Under the pieces are notes generated by a model. It had not been told where the DNA came from. It ran no database searches and saw only the letters and a program-made list of their open reading frames with translations. This document shows positions 33,076 to 41,183 of a stretch of DNA of 43,465 nt, piece after piece. A program made the translations under genes and the position numbers. This DNA is from Amycolatopsis tucumanensis (lineage in GTDB: Bacteria > Actinomycetota > Actinomycetes > Mycobacteriales > Pseudonocardiaceae). The stretch's first letter is position 1; the number at the start of each line of letters is the position of its first letter. The stretch lies in NCBI RefSeq assembly GCF_021654135.1, contig NZ_JAKGSD010000030.1:56103-99567 (forward strand), written 5' to 3'.

Positions 33076-34449
33076 GTGAGCGACGCTGGCGCCGACCTGG
33101 TGATCCTCGGTGGCGGATCCGGCGGCTACGCCGCGGCCTTCCGCGCCGCGGAGCTGGGCCAGTCCGTCATCCTGATCGAGAAGGACAAGCTGGGCGGGAC
33201 GTGCCTGCATCGCGGCTGCATCCCGACCAAGGCCCTGCTCCACGCGGCCGAGGTCGCCGACACCGCCCGCGAGGGCGAGCAGTTCGGCGTGAAGACCACC
33301 CTGGAGGGCGTCGACATCGCCGGCGTCCACAAGTACAAGGACGGCGTCATCAGCCGCCTCTACAAGGGGCTGCAGGGCCTGGCCAAGGCCCACAAGGTGA
33401 CCGTCGTCGAGGGCACCGGCACGTTCGTCGGCGGCACCACGGTCGAGGTCGACGGCACCCGGTACACGGGCAAGAACCTGGTCCTGGCGACCGGCTCGTA
33501 CTCGAAGACCCTGCCGGGCCTGGAGCTGGGCGGCCGGATCATCGCCAGCGACGAGGCGCTGACCCTGGACTGGATCCCGGAGAAGGTCGTCGTGCTCGGC
33601 GGCGGTGTCATCGGCGTCGAGTTCGCCAGCGTGTGGGCCTCCTTCGGCGTGGACGTGACGATCGTCGAGGCGCTGCCGCGGCTGGTCCCGGCCGAGGACG
33701 AGTTCGCCAGCAAGCAGCTCGAGCGCGCCTTCCGCCGTCGCAAGATCAACTTCAAGACCGGCGTGAAGTTCACCGGCGCCAAGCAGGACGAGAACGGCGT
33801 GACCGTGTCCCTGGAGTCCGGCGAGACGCTGGAGGCCGACCTGCTGCTGGTCGCCGTCGGCCGCGGCCCCAACACCGCGGGCCACGGCTACGAGGAGGCC
33901 GGCGTCAAGATGGAGCGCGGCTTCGTCATCACCGACGAGCGCCTGCGCACCAACCTGCCGAACGTCTACGCCGTCGGCGACATCGTCCCCGGCCTGCAGC
34001 TCGCGCACCGCGGCTTCGCCCAGGGCATCTTCGTCGCCGAGGAGATCGCCGGCCTGGAGCCGAAGGCGATCGACGAAGCCGGCATCCCGCGCGTCACCTA
34101 CAGCCACCCCGAGGTCGCCTCCGTCGGCCTGAGCGAGGCGGCTGCCAAGGAGCGCTACGGCTCGGACGTGCAGACCTTCACGTACGACCTGGCCGGCAAC
34201 GGCAAGAGCCAGATCCTCAAGACTTCCGGCGCGATCAAGGTGATCAAGGCGCCGGACGGGCCGGTCGTCGGCCTGCACCTGGTCGGGGACCGGGTCGGCG
34301 AACTGATCGGCGAAGCCCAGCTGATCTACAACTGGGAGGCCTTCCCGGAGGACGTCGCTCCGCTGATCCACGCCCACCCGACCCAGACCGAGGCCCTCGG
34401 CGAAGCACACCTTGCCCTGGCCGGCAAGCCACTGCACGTGCACAGCTGA
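33076..34449 (+). CDS. lpdA: Dihydrolipoamide dehydrogenase (E3)
   Basis: 457 aa. FAD flavoprotein that reoxidises dihydrolipoyl groups of 2-oxoacid dehydrogenases with NAD+. FAD motif ILGGGSGGYAAAF; the redox disulfide Cys43/Cys48 in GTCLHRGC; NAD motif VVVLGGGVIGVEFAS; FAD-contact VYAVGDI; and the C-terminal catalytic HAHPTQTEAL. The GTG at 33076 has GAGGAG 8-9 nt upstream. Followed after 41 bp by the E2 gene, so the two are probably co-transcribed. This direct lpd-E2 pairing resembles Streptomyces; in M. tuberculosis the main lpd is elsewhere. Confidence 0.95.
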   Translation: MSDAGADLVILGGGSGGYAAAFRAAELGQSVILIEKDKLGGTCLHRGCIPTKALLHAAEVADTAREGEQFGVKTTLEGVDIAGVHKYKDGVISRLYKGLQGLAKAHKVTVVEGTGTFVGGTTVEVDGTRYTGKNLVLATGSYSKTLPGLELGGRIIASDEALTLDWIPEKVVVLGGGVIGVEFASVWASFGVDVTIVEALPRLVPAEDEFASKQLERAFRRRKINFKTGVKFTGAKQDENGVTVSLESGETLEADLLLVAVGRGPNTAGHGYEEAGVKMERGFVITDERLRTNLPNVYAVGDIVPGLQLAHRGFAQGIFVAEEIAGLEPKAIDEAGIPRVTYSHPEVASVGLSEAAAKERYGSDVQTFTYDLAGNGKSQILKTSGAIKVIKAPDGPVVGLHLVGDRVGELIGEAQLIYNWEAFPEDVAPLIHAHPTQTEALGEAHLALAGKPLHVHS

Positions 34450-34490
34450 CCGGACCGCAGCCGACAAAGATTCAAGGGAGTCAATTCACG

Positions 34491-36296
34491 ATGGCCTTCT
34501 CCGTCACACTGCCGGAGCTCGGGGAGAGCGTTACCGAGGGCACCGTCACCCGCTGGCTCAAGCAGGAGGGTGACACGGTCGCGGTCGACGAGCCGTTGCT
34601 GGAGATCTCGACCGACAAGGTCGACACCGAGGTCCCGTCGCCGGTCGCAGGCACGCTGCAGAAGATCGTCGCCCAGGAGGACGAGACCGTCGAGGTCGGC
34701 GGCGAGCTCGCCGTGATCGACGACGGTTCCGGCGGCGGTTCCGCCCCCGCTCAGGAGCAGGCGCCCGCGCAGCAGGCCCAGCCCGAGCCGGAGCCCGAGC
34801 CCGAGCCGCAGCAGTCCGCGCCGCAGCAGTCCGCGCCGCAGCAGCAGTCGGCCCCGGAGGCCCAGCCCGCGCCGAGCGGGTCCGCTCAGGGCACGCCGGT
34901 CACGCTGCCCGAGCTGGGCGAGAGCGTCACCGAGGGCACCGTCACCCGCTGGCTGAAGTCGGTCGGCGACACGGTCGAGGTGGACGAGCCGCTGCTGGAG
35001 ATCTCCACCGACAAGGTCGACACCGAGGTCCCCTCGCCGATCGCCGGCACGCTGCTGGAGATCAGCGTCGGTGAGGACGAGACCGTCGAGGTCGGCGGCA
35101 CGCTCGCCATCATCGGCGACGCCAGTGCCGCGCCCGCCCCGCAGCAGGAGCAGCCGAAGACGCCGGAGCCCAAGCCCGAGCCGAAGCCGGAGCCGAAGCC
35201 CGAGCCCACCCCGGCCGCTCAGGCCCCCGCTCCGCAGCAGGCTCCCCAGCAGCCGGCCCCGCAGCAGCCCGCGCCGCAGCAGCCGGCCCCGCAGCCGCAG
35301 GCCGCCCCGGCCGCGAGCGACGGCAACGGCAGCGGCCCGTACGTCACCCCGCTGGTGCGCAAGCTCGCCACCGAGCACGGCATCGACCTGGCGTCGGTGA
35401 CCGGCAGCGGTGTCGGCGGCCGCATCCGCAAGCAGGACGTGCTGGCGGCGGCCGAGGCGAAGCAGAAGCAGAGCGCTCCGGCCGCTCAGGCGCCCGCCGC
35501 GCAGGCCCCGGCCGCCGCGCCGAGCGCCCCCGCCGCGAAGGCCCCGGCGGCCCCGTCGCCGGAGCTGGCCGCCCTGCGCGGCACGGTGCAGAAGGCGAGC
35601 CGGATCCGCCAGGTCATCGCGCAGCGCACCCGCGAGTCGCTGCAGAACTCGGCGCAGCTGACCCAGGTGTTCGAGGTGGACGTCACCAAGATCGCCCGGC
35701 TGCGCCAGCAGGCGAAGGCCGCCTTCCAGGAGCGGGAGGGCGTGAAGCTCACCTTCCTGCCGTTCTTCGCCAAGGCGACGGTCGAGGCGCTCAAGCAGCA
35801 CCCGAACATCAACGCCTACCTGGACGAGGAGAAGAAGGAGATCACCTACTTCGGCGAGGAGCACCTCGCCGTCGCGGTGGACACCGACCGCGGCCTGCTC
35901 TCCCCGGTCATCCACAAGGCGGGTGAGCTGAACCTGGCCGGCCTGGCCAGGGCGATCGCCGACGTCGCGGCCCGCACCCGCGCGAACAAGATCAAGCCGG
36001 ACGAGCTGTCGGGCGGCACCTTCACGGTGACCAACCTGGGCAGCAACGGCGCCCTGTTCGACACGCCGATCATCAACCAGCCGCAGTCCGGGATCCTGGG
36101 CGTCGGCGCGGTGGTGAAGCGGCCGGTCGTGGTCACCGACGCCGACGGTCAGGACACCATCGCCATCCGGTCGATGGCCTACCTGGCCCTGACCTACGAC
36201 CACCGCCTGATCGACGGCGCGGACGCCGGCCGGTTCCTGACCACGATCAAGAACCGCCTCGAAGAGGGCCACTTCGAGGACGAGCTGGGTCTGTAA
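34491..36296 (+). CDS. sucB: Dihydrolipoyl acyltransferase E2 (DlaT/SucB), two lipoyl domains
   Basis: 601 aa. Two lipoyl domains, each with DKVDTEVPSP (lipoyl Lys43 and about Lys175), are separated by Pro/Ala/Gln/Glu-rich linkers. A peripheral subunit-binding domain follows (TPLVRKLATEHGIDLASVTG, GGRIRKQDVLAAAE), then the catalytic domain, whose active-site His and Asp lie in HRLIDGADAGRF (about 571-575). It is the actinobacterial E2 used in pyruvate dehydrogenase; 2-oxoglutarate is less certain. In Mycobacterium the homologue (Rv2215) also serves the AhpC/AhpD peroxidase. Lipoyl groups would come from LipB/LipA nearby. The ATG at 34491 has AAGGGAG about 10 nt upstream. Confidence 0.95.
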   Translation: MAFSVTLPELGESVTEGTVTRWLKQEGDTVAVDEPLLEISTDKVDTEVPSPVAGTLQKIVAQEDETVEVGGELAVIDDGSGGGSAPAQEQAPAQQAQPEPEPEPEPQQSAPQQSAPQQQSAPEAQPAPSGSAQGTPVTLPELGESVTEGTVTRWLKSVGDTVEVDEPLLEISTDKVDTEVPSPIAGTLLEISVGEDETVEVGGTLAIIGDASAAPAPQQEQPKTPEPKPEPKPEPKPEPTPAAQAPAPQQAPQQPAPQQPAPQQPAPQPQAAPAASDGNGSGPYVTPLVRKLATEHGIDLASVTGSGVGGRIRKQDVLAAAEAKQKQSAPAAQAPAAQAPAAAPSAPAAKAPAAPSPELAALRGTVQKASRIRQVIAQRTRESLQNSAQLTQVFEVDVTKIARLRQQAKAAFQEREGVKLTFLPFFAKATVEALKQHPNINAYLDEEKKEITYFGEEHLAVAVDTDRGLLSPVIHKAGELNLAGLARAIADVAARTRANKIKPDELSGGTFTVTNLGSNGALFDTPIINQPQSGILGVGAVVKRPVVVTDADGQDTIAIRSMAYLALTYDHRLIDGADAGRFLTTIKNRLEEGHFEDELGL

Positions 36297-36308
36297 CCGC
36301 TTGACCGG

Positions 36309-36360
36309 AGACCCCCTCCCCCGGTATTCCGTAATTACGGAAAACTGGAGGAGGGGGTCT
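36309..36360 (+). promoter_or_regulatory. Nested hairpin with a 16-bp palindrome over the next gene's ribosome-binding site
   Basis: Outer arms AGACCCCCTCC (36309-36319) and GGAGGGGGTCT (36350-36360) pair perfectly. Inside is the perfect palindrome TTCCGTAATTACGGAA (36327-36342). The right outer arm contains the GGAGGGGG that serves as ribosome-binding site for the GTG at 36363. The element could end sucB transcription, hide the ribosome-binding site in RNA, or bind a dimeric protein at the palindrome. It has no T-run. Confidence 0.7.
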
Positions 36361-36362
36361 TC

Positions 36363-37433
36363 GTGCTTTCCCGGCGCACTCTGCTCGGCTCCGCGGCGCT
36401 CGCCGGCGCGGCCACGCTCGCCGTGCCCGCGACCGCGGTCGCCGACACGTCCACCCCGCAGGGCTGGTTCGACTGGATCGCCCGGCACCGCGACCGGGTC
36501 GGCGCGCTGGCCGTGGACGCCGACGGGCGCCGGGTGGCGCACCGGCCGCACGCCCCGCAGGTCCTGGCGTCCACGATCAAGGTCGTGCACCTCGCCGCAT
36601 ACGCCACCGCGGTCGAGCGCGGCCTGGACCCGGACGAGCCGGTGCGGCTCGGCGACTGGGAGGCGTTCTACCCGTTCGGCGGCGACGGCGGCGCGCACCT
36701 GGCCGCCCTCCAGGAACTCGGCATCCCGCACACCGACCGGGGCAACGCCCTCGACCCGGACGTGACGGTCCCGCTGGACCGGCTGGCCCGCGCGATGATC
36801 GTCTTCAGCGACAACTCCGCCGCCGACTACCTGCGCGACCGCCTCGGCGACCGGGCCCTGACCGCGGCGTCCGCCCGGGGCGGATGGCTCCGGCCGGACC
36901 TCCGGTCGTTCTGCGGCGAGGTGCTCCTGCTGCTGTTCCCCGAGTTCCTGCCACGCTCCCCCGCGCTGCGGCCCGGCGCGGGCGACCGGCTGGCGCGCCG
37001 GTTCGCCACCGAGCCGGCGTTCCGGGACGAGGTGCTCGCCCGCTTCCAGAGCCCGCCGGCTGCCGAGGCCCAGGTGGCCTGGACGCGCGGGCACGGGCGC
37101 GGGAGCGCGGCCGGGCTGTTCGCGATGCACCGCGCGCTCGCGGCCGGCCGCTTCGGCGAGACCGTCGTGCGGCGCCACCTGGAGGAGCCCTTCGCCGCGC
37201 TCGTCCCGCCCGGCGCCGCCGCGGTCGCGTTCAAGGGCGGCAGCCTGCCGCGCGTGCTGACCACTGGGATGACGGTGCGGTGGCCGGACGGACGGGCCGC
37301 GACCCTCGCGCTCCTGCTCGACGACGTGGCCGACGCGGATTTCGCCAACCAGGGGCCGTTCCTGCGCGCCGGGCTCGCCGCACTGTCCACGCGGGAGGGT
37401 TTCGACGGGCTCGTGCGGGCGCTGCGCGGCTGA
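36363..37433 (+). CDS. Exported class A beta-lactamase-like serine hydrolase
   Basis: 356 aa. A twin-arginine-like signal (MLSRRTLLGSAALAGAATLA, with PATAVA before the likely cleavage site) is followed by a penicillin-binding-protein fold: the nucleophile Ser in STIK (about residue 70), SDN at about 149-151 and KGGS at about 290 in place of KTG. The catalytic Glu of the omega loop of true class A beta-lactamases is not evident, so it may be an esterase, a weak beta-lactamase or a carboxypeptidase-like protein. The start is GTG at 36363. The ribosome-binding site is inside the hairpin at 36309-36360. Confidence 0.85.
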   Translation: MLSRRTLLGSAALAGAATLAVPATAVADTSTPQGWFDWIARHRDRVGALAVDADGRRVAHRPHAPQVLASTIKVVHLAAYATAVERGLDPDEPVRLGDWEAFYPFGGDGGAHLAALQELGIPHTDRGNALDPDVTVPLDRLARAMIVFSDNSAADYLRDRLGDRALTAASARGGWLRPDLRSFCGEVLLLLFPEFLPRSPALRPGAGDRLARRFATEPAFRDEVLARFQSPPAAEAQVAWTRGHGRGSAAGLFAMHRALAAGRFGETVVRRHLEEPFAALVPPGAAAVAFKGGSLPRVLTTGMTVRWPDGRAATLALLLDDVADADFANQGPFLRAGLAALSTREGFDGLVRALRG

Positions 37434-37449
37434 CCGTCATGCTGGGCTC

Positions 37450-37902
37450 GTGAACGACGACGTGCTCAACCGCCTGGCGGACCTGGAACGCCGGGTGGCC
37501 GCGCTGGAAAGCGGCGTCAGGGCGGACGGGACGGGGGTGGTCGGTTACCACGGCCGCACCGAGGAGCCACTCGAACTCGAGTGGGAGATCACCGTCACCC
37601 CGGCCCGCGCGCTGGCCCTGGACGACGGTCCCCGCGCGGAAGTGCTGGCGGCGCTGGGCAATCCGGCGCGCCTGGCGATCGTGCGGACGCTGGCCGCACG
37701 CGGGCCGCAGCCTGCCGCCGCGCTCCAGGAGGCCGCCGGGCTCGGCTCGACCGGGCAGCTCTACCACCACCTCAAGGCGCTCACCGGAGCCGGGATCGTC
37801 GAGCCGGACAAGCGCGGCAGCTACCGGTTGCCCGCCCGCGCCACGATCCCGGTGCTCGTGCTGCTGACCGCGGCCGCCGACGTCGCCGGGCAACTGCGGT
37901 GA
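37450..37902 (+). CDS. ArsR-like winged-helix regulator
   Basis: 150 aa. The N-terminal 25 residues are a short coiled coil (DVLNRLADLERRVAALES). A linker follows, then a winged helix (EVLAALGNPARLAIVRTLAA, AAALQEAAGLGSTGQLYHHL, KALTGAGIVEPDKRGSYRLP), with a hydrophobic C-terminal helix (TIPVLVLLTAAADVAGQLR). No Cys metal sites are present, so the signal is unlikely to be arsenic-type. GTG start at 37450, 16 bp after the serine hydrolase gene, so it may be part of the same transcript; a regulator of the hairpin/palindrome upstream is conceivable but unproven. Confidence 0.85.
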   Translation: MNDDVLNRLADLERRVAALESGVRADGTGVVGYHGRTEEPLELEWEITVTPARALALDDGPRAEVLAALGNPARLAIVRTLAARGPQPAAALQEAAGLGSTGQLYHHLKALTGAGIVEPDKRGSYRLPARATIPVLVLLTAAADVAGQLR

Positions 37903-37943
37903 GGGAACGTGCGCGAAGCGGCGGCGTGAGCAACGATCGGGGT

Positions 37944-38822
37944 ATGCGAGTACTGATCGCCGGATCCAGCGGGCTACTCGGCTCGGCGCTCGTCGCCACG
38001 CTGCGCGACTCGGGGCACGACGTGCGACGGCTCGTCCGGCGTCCGGCCAGGGCCGCGGACGAGCACTCGTGGGACCCGCCGGCGGGCCGGATCGACGACC
38101 GCGCGTTCGAGGACGTCACGACGGTCGTCAACCTGTGCGGCTCGCCGATGGGGCTGCGGTGGAGCGCGGCCCGTAAGCAGATGATCCGCGACAGCCGGAT
38201 CGAGCCGACCGAGGTGCTGGCCGAGGCCGTCGCCGAGTACCGGATCCCGGCCCTCGTCAACGCCTCCGGGATCGGCTACTACGGCGACACCGGCGACGCG
38301 GTGGTCACCGAGGAGTCGCCGCGGGGCGCGGGCTTCCTGGCCGAGCTGTGCGAGGCGTGGGAGGCGGCGACCGCCCCGGCCGCGGAAGCGGGCTCGCGGG
38401 TGGTGAACCTGCGCACCGGTCTGGTTCTGTCCAAGGACGGCCTGCTCGGGCCGCTCAAGCCGCTGTTCTGGCTCGGTCTCGGCGGCAGGCTCGGCGACGG
38501 CAGGCAGTACATGCCGTGGATCAGCCTGCGGGACCACGTGTCCGCGATGCGGTTCCTCATCGAGCACGAGACGTTGTCCGGCCCGGTGAACGTGTGCAAC
38601 CCGGAACCGGCGACCAACGCCGAGTTCACCCGCGCGCTGGGGCACGCGCTGCGGCGGCCTGCGCCGTGGTGGGTGCCCGGGTTCGCGTTGCGGACCGCGC
38701 TCGGCGAAGTGGCCGACGAGATGGCGCTGATCTCGCAGCGGGCGGTGCCCGCGGTACTGGAGAAGGCCGGGTTCACGTTCGTGCACACCGACCTCGACGG
38801 CGCATTGGCGGTCGCCCTTTGA
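37944..38822 (+). CDS. TIGR01777 family NAD(P)-dependent epimerase
   Basis: 292 aa. Atypical short-chain dehydrogenase with the NAD(P) motif MRVLIAGSSGLLGSALVATL, the SASGIGYYGDTGD-like segment (here VNASGIGYYGDTGD), CEAWEAATAPA, RTGLVLSKDGLLG, the PWISLRDHV segment and a DUF1731 C-terminal part (PAPWWVPGFALRTALGEVAD, LISQRAVPAVLEKAGFTF). Corresponds to Rv2216, beside dlaT and lipB in Mycobacterium; E. coli YfcH is related. Substrate unknown. ATG 37944 chosen from the family N-terminus; GTG 37926 is possible. Confidence 0.92.
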   Translation: MRVLIAGSSGLLGSALVATLRDSGHDVRRLVRRPARAADEHSWDPPAGRIDDRAFEDVTTVVNLCGSPMGLRWSAARKQMIRDSRIEPTEVLAEAVAEYRIPALVNASGIGYYGDTGDAVVTEESPRGAGFLAELCEAWEAATAPAAEAGSRVVNLRTGLVLSKDGLLGPLKPLFWLGLGGRLGDGRQYMPWISLRDHVSAMRFLIEHETLSGPVNVCNPEPATNAEFTRALGHALRRPAPWWVPGFALRTALGEVADEMALISQRAVPAVLEKAGFTFVHTDLDGALAVAL

Positions 38823-39451
38823 CCAGGTGGCTTCCGCTCGGCGGCGCGTTCTTCGTCCTGTTCCTCGGGCTGGGCGTGGCCGTGGCGCGGCCGCCGTACG
38901 CCGTCGACCTGGCCGTGGCGGGACTGGTGCAGGGCTGGTGGCGCGACACTCCGGGCCGGGTGGCGCAGGTGGTCAGCGACGCGTTCGGACCGGTCGTGCC
39001 GGCGACCTTCGCGATCGCGCTCGCGATCGGGATCGTCGTGTGCTGGCGGCGCGGCATGCGCTACCAGGCGGGCGTGGCGCTGCGGGTGCTGGCCGTGCTC
39101 GCCACCACCCGGCTGGTGAGCGTGGTCTTCAAACCGCTGTTCGTGCGCGACCGGCCGCGCGATTACCCGGAGTTCAGCTACCCCAGCGGGCACGTGGTGT
39201 CGATCTCCAGCACCGGCCTCGCGGCGGCGCTGCTGTGCCTGTGGCTGGCGCCGAGGCTGACGAAGTGGGTCGTGGTGTTCTTCTCGGTCGCGACGGTGCT
39301 GTGCGCGGCGAGCCGCGTGGTGCTCGGGGTGCACTGGGTCAGCGACACCGTCGGCGCCGTGCTCGGTGTGCTGGGCGTGGGTTTTCTCACGGGGTGGGCA
39401 GTGCGGTTGCTACCGCCACAGCCTGTCCCGTCGGCGCCGCGGTCGGCGTAA
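38819..39451 (+). CDS. PAP2-family membrane phosphatase
   Basis: 210 aa. Lipid phosphatase with all three PAP2 motifs: KPLFVRDRPR, SYPSGH and SRVVLGVHWVSD. About six membrane segments (LGGAFFVLFLGLGVAVA, ATFAIALAIGIVVCW, ALRVLAVLATTRLVS, STGLAAALLCLWLAP, WVVVFFSVATVLCAA, GAVLGVLGVGFLTGW). Likely acts on undecaprenyl diphosphate or phosphatidic acid; which one cannot be told. The start appears to be TTG at 38819, overlapping the epimerase stop by 4 nt (TTGA), so translation is coupled. No other in-frame start exists before the first membrane segment. Confidence 0.88.
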   Translation: MTRWLPLGGAFFVLFLGLGVAVARPPYAVDLAVAGLVQGWWRDTPGRVAQVVSDAFGPVVPATFAIALAIGIVVCWRRGMRYQAGVALRVLAVLATTRLVSVVFKPLFVRDRPRDYPEFSYPSGHVVSISSTGLAAALLCLWLAPRLTKWVVVFFSVATVLCAASRVVLGVHWVSDTVGAVLGVLGVGFLTGWAVRLLPPQPVPSAPRSA

Positions 39452-39454
39452 CCT
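39449..39454 (+). promoter_or_regulatory. -10 box for leaderless lipB
   Basis: TAACCT, which includes the stop codon of the PAP2 gene, ends 7 nt before the GTG of lipB. Confidence 0.5.
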
Positions 39455-39461
39455 GCCAGAC

Positions 39462-40205
39462 GTGAGTCCAAAGTCCTGCCGCGCCACCAGCACGCCCGTC
39501 ACCGTCAAGAACGTCGGCACCATCGACTACCTGCAAGCCTGGGAGCTGCAGCGGGAGCTGGTGAACGCGCGGGCGGACTGCTCGGAGGCCCCGGACACGC
39601 TCCTGCTGCTGGAGCACCCGTCGGTCTACACCGCGGGCAAGCGCACCGAGGACGCGGACCGGCCGACCGACGGCACCCCGGTGATCGACGTCGACCGCGG
39701 CGGGAAGATCACCTGGCACGGGCCGGGGCAGCTGGTCGGCTACCCGATCGTCAAACTGGGCGACCCGATCGACGTGGTGCACTACGTGCGGCGCCTGGAG
39801 GAGGCGCTGATCCGGGTGTGCGACCAGTTCGGCGTCTACACCGGGCGGGTCGAGGGCCGCAGCGGCGTGTGGGTGCCGGCCGACGAGCGCGGCCCGGAGC
39901 GCAAGATCGCGGCGATCGGCATCCGGGTGCAGCGCGGTGTGACGATGCACGGCTTCGAGCTGAACTGCAACGCGGACCTGACGGCGTTCGACAAGATCGT
40001 GCCGTGCGGGATCCGGGACGCCGGCGTGACGTCGCTGTCGTTCGAGCTGGAGCGGGACGTCCCGGTCGCCGAGGCGCTCCCCCTGGCCCGCGACGCGGTG
40101 CTGGCCGCGCTGGACGGCGAGCTGGCGGTGTCGGACGACCGGTGGCTGCGCCGTGAGGATTCGGCGCCCTCGGCGCCGGGCGTGACGTTCGCCCTCCGGC
40201 CCTGA
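39462..40205 (+). CDS. lipB: Octanoyltransferase LipB
   Basis: 247 aa. Transfers octanoyl from acyl carrier protein to the lipoyl lysine of E2 and GcvH proteins. Visible motifs: LLLEHPSVYTAGKR, DRGGKITWHGPGQLVGYP, the catalytic Lys region KIAAIGIRVQRGVTMHG and the catalytic Cys in VPCGIRDAGVTS. The start is GTG at 39462, 10 bp after the PAP2 gene. Its product acts with LipA, whose gene starts 3.2 kb further on, to modify the E2 encoded at 34491. Confidence 0.96.
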   Translation: MSPKSCRATSTPVTVKNVGTIDYLQAWELQRELVNARADCSEAPDTLLLLEHPSVYTAGKRTEDADRPTDGTPVIDVDRGGKITWHGPGQLVGYPIVKLGDPIDVVHYVRRLEEALIRVCDQFGVYTGRVEGRSGVWVPADERGPERKIAAIGIRVQRGVTMHGFELNCNADLTAFDKIVPCGIRDAGVTSLSFELERDVPVAEALPLARDAVLAALDGELAVSDDRWLRREDSAPSAPGVTFALRP

Positions 40206-40233
40206 GCCACGCCCAGGACCGGAGGACGCGCGG

Positions 40234-41166
40234 TCACAGCTGCGGGGCGACCTTCGAGGCGATCAGCTCGAGGTGGTCCAGGTCGGACAGGTCCAGCACC
40301 TGCAGGTAGAGGCGGGTGACGCCGGTGGCCTCGCGGTAGCGGCCGATCTTGTCGACCACCTCGTCCACCGTGCCTGCCAGGCCGTTCTGCTTCACCTCGT
40401 CGGTCTCGCGGCCGATCGCGGCGGCGCGGCGGGCGAACTCGGCGTCGTCCTTGCCGACGGCCACCACCTGGGCCGCGGAGCGGATGACCGCCTTCGGGTC
40501 GCGGCCGATCTCGCGGCACGCGGCGTCCACGCGCTCGAACTGGGCGGCGGCGGTGTCCGCGTCGACGAACGCCGCGTTGAACTCGTCGGCGAAGCGGGCC
40601 GCCAGGGCCGGGGTGCGCTTCTTGCCGCCACCGCCGATGATCACCGGCGGGCGCGGCGACTGGGCCGGCTTGGGCAGCGCGGGCGCGTCGGCGAGCTGGT
40701 AGTGCTTGCCGTCGAAGGAGAACGTCTCGCCCTCGGGGGTCTCCCACAGGCCGGTGATGATCTCCAGCTGCTCGGCGTAGAGGTCGAAGCGCTCCTTGAT
40801 CTCCGGCATCGGGATGCCGTAGGCCTGGTGCTCGGCGTCGTACCAGCCGGAGCCGAGGCCGAAGTCCACGCGGCCGCCGGACATCTGGTCGACCTGCGCC
40901 ACGGAGATCGCCAGCACCGACGGGTGCCGGAACGTCGCGGCGGTGACCAGCGTGCCCAGCCGGATGCGGGAGGTCTCGCGGGCCAGCGCGCCGAGGGTCA
41001 CCCAGGCGTCGGTCGGGCCGGGCAGCCCGGAGGCGGAGCCCATCTTCAGGAAGTGGTCGGAACGGAAGAAGGCGTCGAAGCCGTTGTCCTCGGTCGCCTT
41101 GGCGACGCGCAGGAGATCGTCGTAGCTCGCGCCCTGCTGCGGTTCGGTGAAAATCCTCAGGTCCAC
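40234..41166 (-). CDS. F420-dependent LLM-class oxidoreductase
   Basis: 310 aa. Luciferase-like (beta/alpha)8 flavin/F420 enzyme: MDLRIFTEPQQGASYDDLLR, FFRSDHFLKMG, ALARETSRIRLGTLVTAATF, VDFGLGSGWYDAEHQAYGIP and PVIIGGGGKKRTPALAARFA. The pattern matches the F420-dependent TIGR03560 branch common in actinobacteria. The substrate is unknown. The start is GTG at 41166, 6 nt from a TATGGT box, so the transcript is probably leaderless. It lies downstream of the TetR gene on the same strand, 17 bp apart, and may be in its operon as well. Confidence 0.92.
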   Translation of the reverse strand: MDLRIFTEPQQGASYDDLLRVAKATEDNGFDAFFRSDHFLKMGSASGLPGPTDAWVTLGALARETSRIRLGTLVTAATFRHPSVLAISVAQVDQMSGGRVDFGLGSGWYDAEHQAYGIPMPEIKERFDLYAEQLEIITGLWETPEGETFSFDGKHYQLADAPALPKPAQSPRPPVIIGGGGKKRTPALAARFADEFNAAFVDADTAAAQFERVDAACREIGRDPKAVIRSAAQVVAVGKDDAEFARRAAAIGRETDEVKQNGLAGTVDEVVDKIGRYREATGVTRLYLQVLDLSDLDHLELIASKVAPQL

Positions 41167-41172
41167 AGCCCC

Positions 41173-41178
41173 ACCATA
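41173..41178 (-). promoter_or_regulatory. -10 box for leaderless LLM oxidoreductase gene
   Basis: On the minus strand TATGGT ends 6 nt before the GTG at 41166. It lies in the 17-bp gap after the TetR gene. Confidence 0.4.
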
Positions 41179-41183
41179 TCGAT

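Noticed and set aside
33201..36296. Continuous plus-strand frame joining lpd and sucB regions
   Set aside because: Before 34491 it is an out-of-frame shadow of lpd; the real E2 N-terminus and its lipoyl domain begin at the ATG at 34491.
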